This document shows, in pieces, positions 11,901 through 19,751 of a stretch of DNA of 64,000 nucleotides. Positions within the stretch are counted from its first letter, which is position 1; the number at the start of each line of letters is the position of its first letter. The stretch comes from CAWGMT01 sp963823675 (GTDB taxonomy: Bacteria; Planctomycetota; Planctomycetia; Isosphaerales; Isosphaeraceae). Under the pieces are notes generated by a model, which saw nothing but the letters and a program-made list of their open reading frames with translations, was not told the origin of the DNA and did no database searches. The stretch lies in the NCBI GenBank assembly GCA_963823675.1, contig CAWGMT010000011.1, positions 434,001-498,000 on the forward strand, written 5' to 3'. The translations under genes were made by a program, and so were the position numbers.

Positions 11901-13170
11901 CGTTGCCGTAGCTTTCCGCAGTGGCTTGGTGCTCGTCGCCGAGCAGGCGGCGTTTGATCTCCAGTGCCTTCTCGAAGAGCGGCTGGGCCTCGGCGTACTT
12001 TCCCTGGTAGCTGAGGTTGGCCGCCACGTCGTTGTAGCTTCGCGCGGTGTCTTGGTGGTCGTCGGTGAGCAGACGGCGCTGAATCTCGAGCGCTTTTCTA
12101 AACAGCGGATCGGCTTCAGCGTACTTCCCTTGCCTCCAAAAGTTATGTGCCAGGTTGTTGTAGCTGTCGGCGGTGCTGGGGTGATCGTCAGTGAACAGGC
12201 GGTGGTTGATCTCCAGCGCCTTCTCGAACAGCGGCTGGGCCTGGACGTATTTCCCCTGGCTGCGTAGGTTGATCGCCAGGTTGCGGTAGCTTCCGGCGGT
12301 TTCGGGATGGTCGTCGGTGAGCAGTCGTCGGCGGATCTCCAGTGCCTTCTCGTAAAGCGGCTGGGCCTGGGCGTACTTCCCTTGCCTCCAAAAGTTATTT
12401 GCCAGGTTGTTGTAGCTGTCGGCGGTGCTGGGGTGATCGTCAGTGAACAGGCGGTGGTTGATTTCCAGCGCCTTCTTGAAGAGCGGCTGGGCCTGGGCGT
12501 ACTTCCCTTGTTTCTCGAGGTTGTTCGCCACGTTGTTGAAGCTGGTAGCAGTCTTGGGATGGTCGTCACTGAGCAATCGGCGGCGGATTTCGAGCCCCTT
12601 CTCGAACAGCGGCTGTGCCGGGGCGTATTTCCCCTGCTTCCAGAGGGTGTACGCCACGTTGTTATAGCTGTCGGCGGTGTCGGGGTGGTCGTCGGTGAGC
12701 AGTCGTCGGCGAATCGCCAGCCCCTTCTCGACCAGCGTCTGGGCCTGGGCGTACTTCCCCTTTTCGACGAGGGGTTCCCATTGCTCATCGATGGTATGGG
12801 ACGATTGGTAAGCGACTCGATCCTCGCGCGGCATCGGGGCCACCCGCTGCAACCCCTTGAGGCGCCAATCCGCGTCTACCGTCTCGAAGTGCTTCGGCCC
12901 CTGCACTCGCGTCCGCAAGGCGAGCAATTTCCGAGCGCGGGCAATCGCCTCGTCCCAGCGATCGGCCTTCAGGGCCTTGTCGATCTGCTCGTCCAGTTGG
13001 TCGGCGCGTTTCTCAAGGTCGCCCGCCAGCTTGCGCAATCCTGGCGCAGAGGGCTGAGCTTCCTTCGGAGCCGTGGTCTGTGCCGAAACGGGCATCCGCG
13101 GCATCGCGATCCCGAACCCGATCACGAGCACCAGCCGGAACACGATGCGCAGGGCTTTCATGATGACCAA
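8944..13170 (-). CDS. secreted TPR-repeat CHAT-domain protein with embedded PDZ-like domain
   Basis: A 1408-residue protein with an N-terminal hydrophobic leader (VLVIGFGIAMPRMPVSAQ), so it is probably exported. Residues ~135-722 are fourteen 42-residue kinesin-light-chain-type TPR units (consensus QGKYAQAQPLFEKALEIRRR). Residues ~930-1408 are a CHAT caspase-like peptidase domain with the catalytic pair near His1212 (HLATHG) and Cys1271 (LSACETALG). A PDZ-like segment (GLKDGDVLLAYNGQTL, residues ~1054-1125) interrupts the CHAT domain. CHAT proteins are caspase/separase relatives; TPRs and PDZ would recognise the partner or substrate. The reading frame is unbroken. The start may be the ATG three codons inside (MKALRIV). 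No partner gene is adjacent. Family assignment is firm; the substrate is unknown. Confidence 0.9.
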   Translation of the reverse strand: MVIMKALRIVFRLVLVIGFGIAMPRMPVSAQTTAPKEAQPSAPGLRKLAGDLEKRADQLDEQIDKALKADRWDEAIARARKLLALRTRVQGPKHFETVDADWRLKGLQRVAPMPREDRVAYQSSHTIDEQWEPLVEKGKYAQAQTLVEKGLAIRRRLLTDDHPDTADSYNNVAYTLWKQGKYAPAQPLFEKGLEIRRRLLSDDHPKTATSFNNVANNLEKQGKYAQAQPLFKKALEINHRLFTDDHPSTADSYNNLANNFWRQGKYAQAQPLYEKALEIRRRLLTDDHPETAGSYRNLAINLRSQGKYVQAQPLFEKALEINHRLFTDDHPSTADSYNNLAHNFWRQGKYAEADPLFRKALEIQRRLLTDDHQDTARSYNDVAANLSYQGKYAEAQPLFEKALEIKRRLLGDEHQATAESYGNVAFNLDRQGKHAQAQPLYEKALEINRRLLTDDHPNTARSFGAVASNLNDQGKYAQAQPLFDKALEIKRRLLTDNHPDTAAGYAGLALNLNAQGKYAEAQPLYMKALEIRRRLLTDDHPDTATSYHNLALNLNAQGKYAEAQPLLEKALEIKRRLLGDEHPDTATSYSGLAFNLHGQGKYVEAQPLFEKALEIRRRLLTDNHPDTATSYNNVAFNLEPQGKYAQAQPLYEKALEIKRRLLGDDHPGTAISYDNVAQILNAQGKYTQAQPLFEKALEIARRLLTEDHRDTADIHSNFAYNLRAQGKYALAKDQWLSAVKGLDAARLRVAFTGLERAATREPARLALADLLARLGRPAEAWQRLEEDLGRGLLDELAARQDRRLAPEDRARLRELTAEFERLDKLVEADPMNLDQAERAKRFADLKHQRELASIALGEFQTKLVQVHGTLAGQVATLSEIQAALPADAALVAWVQDEKRWGVVLRSQGIPAWVPLAGTGPDGLWTNDDAGLAGQVRSALRSRPGDGPADLRSLLERLRAQRIEPLAKALGATDLGLPPARRLIVLPSRAMTGIPVEALLAPGDTRTVSYAPSATVFKYLREQPRPDRHAGLLALGDPVYERPDKSSEPKPPPDHGLLFNVVVRGSNAANHGLKDGDVLLAYNGQTLNKKADLKVVAEGDKPIAVEIWRDGRSSRQELAPGKLGVFIDARPAPVAIVDQRKLEQVLVAARSGNEKFAALPGTRYEVEALAQLFQSDDRPARALLGADASEPELDRLAAAGELGRFGFIHLATHGVIDEAIPQRSAVILTQTGLPDPLAQALNKKPVFDGRLSVREIQRGWDLKAELVTLSACETALGRNAGGEGFVGFTQALLMSGARSVCLSLWKVDDKATSLLMTRFFQNLLGKRPALSKPLPKAEALQEAKEWLRSLTVHQIDGELAALSRGDVRPLAKVNGTTSPGASPSAKSIGVRRYDHPYYWAAFVLVGDPD
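11005..12768. repeat. fourteen tandem 126-base TPR-encoding repeats
   Basis: Each unit encodes one 42-residue TPR of the CHAT protein. Neighbouring units share long nearly identical runs, and some distant ones are almost the same (the units encoding EINHRLFTDDHPSTADSYNN occur twice, separated by one different unit). This indicates recent unequal crossing-over or gene conversion. Short-read assemblies may collapse this tract. Confidence 0.85.
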
Positions 13171-13601
13171 GTCCTGTGTCAGGTGATCGGTGATGAGACC
13201 TTCGGATTAGGATACCGGATGTGATCATGCGCTGTCTTCCAGCATTTCACCGAGCAGGTCGTCGTCAGAAGACTCTTGAATCATGTTAGCCGTGCAGAGA
13301 CCCCAAGACAACCAGAGCAGGTCCCCGCGCGAAGGCGGGCAGCTTCACCCTCGATCAGAAGGAACGACATATGTGGGATGTTGGTAGAATCGAGCGTCAT
13401 CCAAGGGACTCAGCGGCATGCGTTGATCTGGTGCGTGATCCTTGGGCGGAACACGCCCCCTCGAGGCTTTGGTCGCCCGTATCCCCAAGGCGCGTCGGTG
13501 TCGGCGGACCGACGCGCGCGGGATCCTGACGAGAGAATTTTCCACCGGGATCCGATCGACCTCCTCTCGCAGTTTGATGAGCGCGTTGTCCTTGGCCGCA
13601 A
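13171..13601. other. intergenic region, no gene seen
   Basis: About 430 bases upstream of the TPR-CHAT gene and downstream of the sigma factor fusion. It should hold the CHAT gene promoter. I find no plausible gene, repeat or RNA structure. Confidence 0.5.
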
Positions 13602-15962
13602 CTACTCTGGCTGGGCCGGCGGCTCGGGAGTTTCGAGCTCCATGTGAAAGTCGAGTGGGTCCTGGTCCTGATTCAAGTTATCGAACATCATCCCCTGATT
13701 GTAGGCTCTCCCCTGGAAACGGCCCGAGGGAACTACAGCGATGGCAGACCGATTATCCGGCGCCTCGGCATAGATCATCAGGTTTGACAGAGTCAAGCCC
13801 CGGGGAATGCCGGTCAGGGCATAACGACCCTGGGCATCGGACGTGGTCCACAGGAGAGGCGTGAGGCGGGTTCCGTTTCCATGCAGTTTCCCGATCGTTG
13901 TTTGGAAGAAGACGGAAACACCCTGGGCCGGTTGCCCATCTAGACCGGTGATGGTGCCCCGGATCGTCACCCCCGGGCCGGCCAGGAGCTTCAATTCCTG
14001 ACGCATGCCGCCCCCTGGGAGATGGCCACCCAGCCCACCGGAGCCGGTGGCGAAGTCAACGACTTGCGGTAAGACGGCCGGAGGTGGGCCATCAGCCAGA
14101 ATCGGACCGCGATCGTCCGGTCCCGAATCGTGGGCCCGGGCTACCCAGACCTTGAACTCTCCCTTCAGGGCAGGAACCCGAAAGTTCCCGTTTCGGTCAG
14201 TCGTGCTGACCAGGGTGATCGGGAACCAGCCAAATTGGCCACGATCGGTGCTCTCGAACGCGATGACATTGCCTGCTCCGTGGTTTTGCACTCCGGGAGC
14301 TTTCGTCGCCGCGTTCGGTGCAGCGCCAAGATTCTTGGTCTCCACAGCCAGAGCCTCGGTGACAGGGACCGAGAGCCGTCCGACAACTTCGACGCCCCGC
14401 TCAAGCCGGATGTCGCCCAGGTCACCCCCACCGGATGCGATCGCGACCCTCCGCGGGGCCCATCGGTCGGAATAGACAATCAGCTCGCCGGCTCGACCAT
14501 CGGGAATGGTTAAGCGGAAGTGGCCCAACGCATCGCTAGTTCGGGTCCGGCCCAGGCTACTCAGCGGCTCCTTGTCGGAGGCTGCGTGGATCTTCGCCCC
14601 GGCCACCGCGGCACCATCCGGATCGATGCACGTCCCGGTCACGGCGACACCGCGCCGCAGCCGTACGTCGGGCAGGCGTCCTTGGGCCGTGGCCGCCCGG
14701 CCTGGACTTGAGAATATGTTGCTGAAAAACTCAACGTAGTCCGGAGCATTGACGTCGATGCCCAGGTGGTATGAGTTGGTATCATCAAACCCGCGCAGCC
14801 CATCGATCCGGTAGACTCCGCCGGCGTCGGTCCGGGCCTGCCAGACATCGGCGACTTCCCAGGAAATGCGGAGCTGTAAGTGCAGCCGCTGTCGGAAAAG
14901 CCTAATTCGGACATCGGCCCCTGGAACGGGTTTGCCCTGCTCGTCGACGACTTGCCCGGTTAATTTCATGGGAGCACCACTCGCATTCACGGCATGCGGT
15001 TTCGTAATCGGATTCTCGGAGGATGCCTGAGGTGGGTCACTGGTTGTTGAGCGAGCACCCACCGCATTGGCGCTGAGCTCGACGTCAACGGCTGGGGCCT
15101 TCACTGACGAAGCCAGGACGATGGCTCCGGCCGCCAGTACAGCGGTAACAACCAAAACTCCCGCGACCGCGGTCAGGCGCGTCAGAAACATGGTCTCCAG
15201 TACTCGTTGGGCGAGTTTCGCAACATCCGTCGTAGCGAGTCGCCCCGCGCTGATTCGAACGACTTCCTGAATCGTCAAGTCTATGAGCTGGGCCGGCACT
15301 GCGGCCGGGGCGGTCGCCGTGTCGAGCGACAACCCCGTCGGTGCCGCCAGTGAGGCCAGCCCGAGCCGCTCCAGTCGGCGCCGCAGCCGCTCGCGAGCGG
15401 CCGCCAAACGGCTCTTGATAGTACCCACCGGGCACCGGAGGACCTGAGCGGCCTCGTCGTAAGTCCGGCCTTCCAGGTAGCAGAGAATCACCGGTGCGCG
15501 AAACCGCTCGGGAAGCTGGCCGATCTCCGCGTGCAAAAGCGATTCGGAGCCTTGCCGGCTGTCTTCCTCATCGCCCTCCCGCGCCGCCCGCAGAGCGGCC
15601 CAGTCCCGCTCATGCCGCCGCCGACGGGCCGCGGCAGATCCTGCGCACAAACCCACCCGCAAAGCCACGCCGTACAGCCAACTCGCTAGAGAGTCACGCC
15701 GGCGAATCGAGCTCGCTTGCTCCGCCAGGACCAGGAACGTCGCCTGGAACGCATCCTGGGCGTCGTGGTGGTCGCCCAGCACACCGCGACACACCCGTTG
15801 CACCATCGGCCCATGCCGCCTGATCAGCGCCGTGAAAGCCGCTTCGTCGCGACGCGTCACGAACAGGTCGAGCAGTTGCTCGTCGGTAAGCCCAACAACC
15901 GTGCCGACCTCGAAAAGCATCCGAAAATGACGATGTGCACCAGCGTGACGAGCATCGGCCAT
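13602..15962 (-). CDS. ECF sigma factor fused to a membrane segment and carboxypeptidase-regulatory-like domains
   Basis: The first ~205 residues are an ECF sigma factor: region 2 (FTALIRRHGPMVQRVCRGVL, QDAFQATFLVLAEQA, SLASWLYGVALR) and region 4 (LPERFRAPVILCYLEGRTYD, VGTIKSRLAAARERLRRRL). A single transmembrane helix follows near residues 265-290 (LTAVAGVLVVTAVLAAGAIV). The remaining ~490 residues carry several carboxypeptidase-regulatory-like or CnaB-type beta-sandwich units (LTGQVVDEQGKPVPGADVRI, RGTITGLDGQPAQGVSVFFQ). This is a planctomycete ECF architecture in which the tail would lie outside the cytoplasm, suggesting a membrane-tethered transcription factor that senses an envelope state or is released by proteolysis. 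The frame is open upstream to the flhB region, but the ATG at 15962 is chosen because region 2 begins shortly after it. Confidence 0.88.
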   Translation of the reverse strand: MADARHAGAHRHFRMLFEVGTVVGLTDEQLLDLFVTRRDEAAFTALIRRHGPMVQRVCRGVLGDHHDAQDAFQATFLVLAEQASSIRRRDSLASWLYGVALRVGLCAGSAAARRRRHERDWAALRAAREGDEEDSRQGSESLLHAEIGQLPERFRAPVILCYLEGRTYDEAAQVLRCPVGTIKSRLAAARERLRRRLERLGLASLAAPTGLSLDTATAPAAVPAQLIDLTIQEVVRISAGRLATTDVAKLAQRVLETMFLTRLTAVAGVLVVTAVLAAGAIVLASSVKAPAVDVELSANAVGARSTTSDPPQASSENPITKPHAVNASGAPMKLTGQVVDEQGKPVPGADVRIRLFRQRLHLQLRISWEVADVWQARTDAGGVYRIDGLRGFDDTNSYHLGIDVNAPDYVEFFSNIFSSPGRAATAQGRLPDVRLRRGVAVTGTCIDPDGAAVAGAKIHAASDKEPLSSLGRTRTSDALGHFRLTIPDGRAGELIVYSDRWAPRRVAIASGGGDLGDIRLERGVEVVGRLSVPVTEALAVETKNLGAAPNAATKAPGVQNHGAGNVIAFESTDRGQFGWFPITLVSTTDRNGNFRVPALKGEFKVWVARAHDSGPDDRGPILADGPPPAVLPQVVDFATGSGGLGGHLPGGGMRQELKLLAGPGVTIRGTITGLDGQPAQGVSVFFQTTIGKLHGNGTRLTPLLWTTSDAQGRYALTGIPRGLTLSNLMIYAEAPDNRSAIAVVPSGRFQGRAYNQGMMFDNLNQDQDPLDFHMELETPEPPAQPE

Positions 15963-16234
15963 TGGTCTGACTCCCCGTTCCTCCTGGATTTCCCTATGTA
16001 GTGTAACAAAGGGCGCCGATTGTTCGGTTTTTCCCAGAATATCGAGAGTGTCGTAGCCTCCTTGCCAATCGGCAACAGAAAGCCGCGCGTGACACCGCGA
16101 AGTCTCCCGGTCGCTCGTTGCGGGCGGCGGTCTGAAGTCATTTCCTTCTCCAGTTGCGCGCGTCGGTCGGATCGACCGAAGCACCTCTCTGAGAGGTGAC
16201 CGTGGTCGGCGATCATCGGTCTGATCGTGATCCG

Positions 16235-17255
16235 TCAAGGTCGCGGCCAGGTCGCGGCCAGATCGGCGAGCAGGTCGGCGGCCAGCGGTGAGCCCGATGC
16301 GGGACGCGAAGCAAGCCGGTGTGCCAGCTTGGGGGCGTCGAGCAGATAAACCTGGTTCGACTCGGCGGCCTGCCGCAGCCGCCAGCCCGCGATGCCGCGG
16401 GCAACCGAGCGGATCGTCACACGCCGCGGCGGAGGGCCGCCGGTCAGGACCAGGGTCAGGCCCCGGGCGCCGATCAACACCAGGCTGGCTCCGGCGAGAA
16501 TCTCGGGCGAGTCGCTCCGCCACGCTTTGGCCAGCCGGCGGCGCTGGGCGCGCGAGGCGGGGTCGCCCTCCATCACCCGCTGGTCGGCACGCTGCTCGCT
16601 GGGCGTGGTGCGGAGTAATTGCTCGAACCGCCGCCAACGAAGTGCGTAGTCGGCCAGGCCCAGGACGACCAAGACCACGGCCAGCACGCGGGCCAGGTGC
16701 AGGACGAACCGGCCCGCGGCCTGCGCCAAAGCGGGCGTTTCCATCCCCCCGAGCTGCAACAAGTCGGACCAGCCCGAACGGATGGTCCACACGGTGGCCG
16801 CGATGATGACGATCGCCTTGACAGTCGACCAGAGGCTGCGCTCGGCCCGGCTGGTGAGTCCCGCCCCGCGCTTCATCGTCCAGAGCCGCGCCGGGTCGGG
16901 GACGACCAGGCGGGGCGCCCACAGCCCGCGGACTTGCACCTGATGCGCGGCCACCGCGCCGGCCCCGAAAGCGAAGAGAATCAGTCCCAGCGGCCAGACC
17001 AGGAGGAAGAAGGCTCCGCGCCACCCGGGCGACGACATCGGCCGGGTTGGCCGACAGGATGGCCGCGGCGTCGAACGAGGCCCCGACCAACTGATTGAAG
17101 CCCAAGGCCAGGGTCTCGCCAAAGCTTCCGATCAGGAGGACCGCGGCCAGCCATCCGGCGGCGGCCGTCAGCTCGGGACTGTGCGCAACCTGCCCGTGCT
17201 GGCGCGCCAGTTGTCTCCGGCGCTTCGACGGCGGCTGCGTCCGCTCTTCCAGCAT
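16235..17255 (-). CDS. flhB: FlhB, flagellar-type export gate protein lacking the NPTH motif (one frameshift)
   Basis: The N-terminus is typical for FlhB (TQPPSKRRRQLARQHGQVAH), followed by four hydrophobic segments and the cytoplasmic linker (RVMEGDPASRAQRRRLAKAW, matching the conserved EGDP). One frame jump lies near 17020. FlhB normally switches substrate class by cleaving itself between Asn and Pro of NPTH in its C-terminal domain. Here the aligned stretch reads LVLIGARGLTLVLTG, so Asn, Pro, Thr and His are all replaced. The rest of the C-terminal domain is present, including the LAHRL and SPLAADLL positions. The protein is therefore either a non-cleaving export gate or divergent in its switching. 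It is the last gene of the fliF-fliG-fliO-fliP-fliQ-fliR-flhB series. Confidence 0.82.
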
Positions 17256-17272
17256 GGCGATCCCCTTAGGTC

Positions 17273-17320
17273 GTAGGTCAGGCTTTCCAGCCTGACGTCA
17301 GCCTGGAAAGGCTGACCTAC
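17273..17320. repeat. imperfect 24-base inverted repeat
   Basis: Two abutting arms (GTAGGTCAGGCTTTCCAGCC and its near-complement) form an almost perfect palindrome just upstream of flhB. It could be a dispersed palindrome or a regulatory hairpin between fliR and flhB. Confidence 0.6.
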
Positions 17321-17357
17321 ACCTGCGCGATCCGGTATTTGCCGGCGATGCCCCGGT

Positions 17358-18124
17358 TCACGGCGGGAAAAGCGCGCTCCAGGCGCCGGCGAATGTCGCG
17401 GCGAGCGCACCGACGCTCAAGAGCACCAGCGCGATTCCAATGAGACTGCGGAGCGGCTGTGCCAGCGCGGTGAAGGGAAGCGAGGGAGCGGCGCGGCCCA
17501 GCCAGCCCACGGCGATTCCGGCCAGAGCCAGGGCCAGCGCGGGCGGCGCCGCGGCGCAGGCGCCAGCTCCAGGACGCGCCCCACCTGGGCGAAGGCCGTC
17601 GTCACCGTTTCTGAAGAAAGCAGCATCCGGCCCGCCGACACGGTCTGATAGCTCTCGACCAGAGCCCGCACCAGGAGCAACGGGCCATCGAGCGCCAGAA
17701 ACACGGCCAGGGCAATCAGGCCGTAGAGGCGTCCGAGGGGGTTGACGACTTCGCCGCTGTCGGGATCGATGAGCGTCGCGGTCGCCAGGCCGGCCTGGGT
17801 CGCGACCAGGTCGCCTGCCGCGCGCGCGCCGGCCACGACCAGTGCGGCCGACCAGCCGATCAAGCCGCCGGCCAGGAGCTCGGAGAGCCCGGCCCAGGCG
17901 GCGTTTGACCAGGTCGCGGGTGGCTCGATCCAGCTTCCGGCGATGGGCGCGAGGACTGCGCCCAGCGCCGCGGCCAGTGCCAGGCGGAATCGCCAATCCA
18001 GCTCGGGAACCGCCAGTACCGGCGCGGTCAGGCACAAACCCAGTACCCGCGCCAGCACCAGGGCCCATGCGCCCGCCTGGCCGGTCACCCAGCTCCAATC
18101 TTCCGCGGCGATTCCCCAGCCCAT
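17358..18124 (-). CDS. fliR: FliR, flagellar-type export apparatus membrane protein (one frameshift)
   Basis: About 255 residues with six hydrophobic segments, the size and order expected of FliR, which closes the FliP5-FliQ4-FliR1 export gate. Recognisable stretches are GAWALVLARVLGLCLTAPVL at the N-terminus and LATATLIDPDSGEVVNPLGR, matching the conserved loop of FliR proteins. The frame changes once near 17560; the other frame then gives the last hydrophobic helices to the stop at 17358. The ATG at 18124 (MGWGIAAEDW) is chosen over an earlier one because the upstream codons fall in a REP-like repeat. It lies between fliQ and flhB on the same strand. Confidence 0.85.
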
Positions 18125-18150
18125 AAGCCCGGCCCGCGCCTCCGGATTAG

Positions 18151-18330
18151 TGTAGTCATCACGCTCCGCGTGATGATCCGTCACGCACAGCGTGACGACG
18201 ACTGCAACCGGTCACAACAGTTGGTGTAGTCATCACGCACAGCGTGACGACGACTGCAACCGGTCACAACAGTTGGTGTAGTCATCACGCTCCGCGTGAC
18301 GACGACTGCAACCGGTTACAACAGGTTGGG
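18151..18330. repeat. tandem REP-like repeats overlapping the fliQ 3' end
   Basis: Three successive units with a 52-base period contain TAGTCATCACGC-(TCC or ACA)-GCGTGA palindromes followed by GACGACTGCAACCGGT. The third unit runs into the fliQ stop codon, and the tails of units 1 and 2 (ACAACAGTTGG) resemble the end of fliQ (ACAACAGGTTGG). This suggests that the repeat and the gene end were duplicated together. Confidence 0.8.
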
Positions 18331-18597
18331 AATCGAGCCGATCAGGTCAACCGTGAACGACACCCAGCGATTGATCATCCAGGGCAGAATCATGAGTAGA
18401 ACCAGGGTCACCACGACTAGCCGTGGGATCAGACCGACGACCGGCTCGTGCAGTTGCGTCATGGTCTGGGCGACGCTGATGAGCACGCCGACCAAGAGCG
18501 CGACCGCCAGGAGCGGTCCGCCCAGGAGCAAGGCCATCCGCAACGCTTCGCGCGACCAGTCGATCGCTTGGCTCGCATCCATGAGCAGGGTCTCCAT
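18316..18597 (-). CDS. fliQ: FliQ, flagellar-type export apparatus protein
   Basis: A 93-residue protein with two transmembrane hairpin helices (MALLLGGPLLAVALLVGVLI and LVVVTLVLLMILPWMINRWV) and the FliQ landmark SVAQTMTQLHE between them. Length and pattern match FliQ/SctS, four copies of which surround FliP-FliR in the export gate. The frame is intact. It is separated from fliP by a 170-base spacer holding two copies of a 74-base repeat, and its stop codon lies inside a REP-like unit, which is unusual for genes that are normally tightly coupled. Confidence 0.92.
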   Translation of the reverse strand: METLLMDASQAIDWSREALRMALLLGGPLLAVALLVGVLISVAQTMTQLHEPVVGLIPRLVVVTLVLLMILPWMINRWVSFTVDLIGSIPNLL

Positions 18598-18600
18598 TCG

Positions 18601-18772
18601 AGTGGTGCGGGGCTCCGTGCCCGCCTGTCGCTTGCCAAGAGGATTCGGAGGCGGGCATGGACGCCCGCCCCACTTATACCAGAAACCGGCAATTTTTCAG
18701 TGGTGCGGGCCTCCGTGCCCGCATGTCGGTTGCCAAGAGGATTCGGAGGCGGGCGGGGACGCCCGCCTCACT
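18601..18772. repeat. duplicated 74-base repeat between fliP and fliQ
   Basis: Copies at 18601-18674 and 18699-18772 are nearly identical (AGTGGTGCGGGCCTCCGTGC..., ending in the palindrome GGCGGGC..GACGCCCGCC). They fill almost the whole spacer, and the second ends on the fliP stop codon. They form a second dispersed-repeat type in this cluster. Confidence 0.8.
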
Positions 18773-19751
18773 ACTGTGCGCCGCCGAAGCTCGAGAGCAA
18801 CATCGTCGCCACCAGCAGCCAGCCGTCGGCCAGCACGAAGACGATCAATTTCACCGGCGTGGCCACCAGGGCCGGAGGCAGCATGAAGAGCCCCGTGGCC
18901 GCCAGTACTGACGAGACCACCAGGTCGATCACCAGAAAGGGCAAGTAGAGGTAAAAGCCCATCATGAGGGCCGTGGTCAGCTCGCTCAAGAGGTACGCCG
19001 GCGCCACGACGCGCAGCGGATATTCCAGGGTGCCGGCCGGCGCCGGCTCGATTGGTCCGGGGCTGGGCGGAACCGCGTAATCGCCGAGTGCCTCGAGGTA
19101 ATCCTGATGCCTGGTCAACACGATCTGATCGACCATGAATGCCTTGATTGGCTGCGTGCCGGCCTTCCACGCGTCCTTTGCCGAGACTTCTCCCGCGGCA
19201 TACGGCCGGATCGCCTTGTTGTAGACTTCCTCTCCCTTGGGACGCATCACGAGCGCCGTGAGCAAGAGTGCGAGGGCGGTCAAAACCTGGTTGCCGGGCA
19301 CCTGCGGGCTACCCAGAGCCTGGCGCAGCAGGATCAGCACGATGTTGATCCGCACGAACGCAGTCACCATGAGCACGGCCACGGGCGCCAGCGAGATCAA
19401 GCCGAAGAGCGCAACGGTCTGCAAGGTACGAACGGCGTCGCGCTGATCGATCGGGGGCATGGGCGAGCTCGCCGCCGCCGGATTTGCGGCTGGCGATTCG
19501 TGCTCCGACGGTCGGTCGCGCGCATCGGGCCGCAAGGCGGGATGATGAGCCGATGAGTTCTGGGTTCCGGCATCGTTTGTGCCCGCGCCCGTGCCCGCGC
19601 CCACCGAAGTGTCCGGAGCTGCGCGTTGGGCCTGCGCTTCGACGGCTGCCGGGACCAGCATCACCACAAGGCAAAACATTGCCGTGAGTGTCAGACCGAG
19701 CTGCACCGATGAAGAACGGCCGCGCCGGATGGCGGCGATTTCCTGGCTCAT
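18771..19751 (-). CDS. fliP: FliP, flagellar-type export apparatus protein
   Basis: A 326-residue protein with an N-terminal cleavable-type leader (LGLTLTAMFCLVVMLVPAAV), as is usual for FliP, and a long low-complexity periplasmic linker rich in Pro and Ala up to residue ~100. The core FliP sequence follows: SLAPVAVLMVTAFVRINIVL, LRQALGSPQVPGNQVLTAL, the conserved MRPKGEEVYNKAI region, and the C-terminal helices YLLSELTTALMMGFYLYLPF and VSSVLAATGLFMLPPALVAT. FliP is the main subunit of the export gate. It overlaps the fliO stop by four bases, indicating translational coupling. No frameshift and no obvious loss of conserved positions. Confidence 0.95.
   Translation of the reverse strand: MSQEIAAIRRGRSSSVQLGLTLTAMFCLVVMLVPAAVEAQAQRAAPDTSVGAGTGAGTNDAGTQNSSAHHPALRPDARDRPSEHESPAANPAAASSPMPPIDQRDAVRTLQTVALFGLISLAPVAVLMVTAFVRINIVLILLRQALGSPQVPGNQVLTALALLLTALVMRPKGEEVYNKAIRPYAAGEVSAKDAWKAGTQPIKAFMVDQIVLTRHQDYLEALGDYAVPPSPGPIEPAPAGTLEYPLRVVAPAYLLSELTTALMMGFYLYLPFLVIDLVVSSVLAATGLFMLPPALVATPVKLIVFVLADGWLLVATMLLSSFGGAQ

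Noticed and set aside
10137..12267. Long plus-strand frames over the TPR tract
   Set aside because: They are antisense to the repeat-encoding TPR gene, whose periodic composition keeps the other frames open. They contain no domain signal of their own.
11005..12768. Regular repeats considered as a CRISPR array
   Set aside because: The 126-base units are contiguous coding repeats with no spacers.
13602..17255. One 1217-residue protein joining FlhB sequence to the sigma factor
   Set aside because: The open frame is fortuitous: the FlhB part leaves this frame near 17020 and the sigma factor has its own start at 15962.
18151..18330. Palindromic repeats between fliQ and fliR considered as a CRISPR-like array
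   Set aside because: Only three units, 52-base period, no unique spacers; they match REP-like elements elsewhere in the window.
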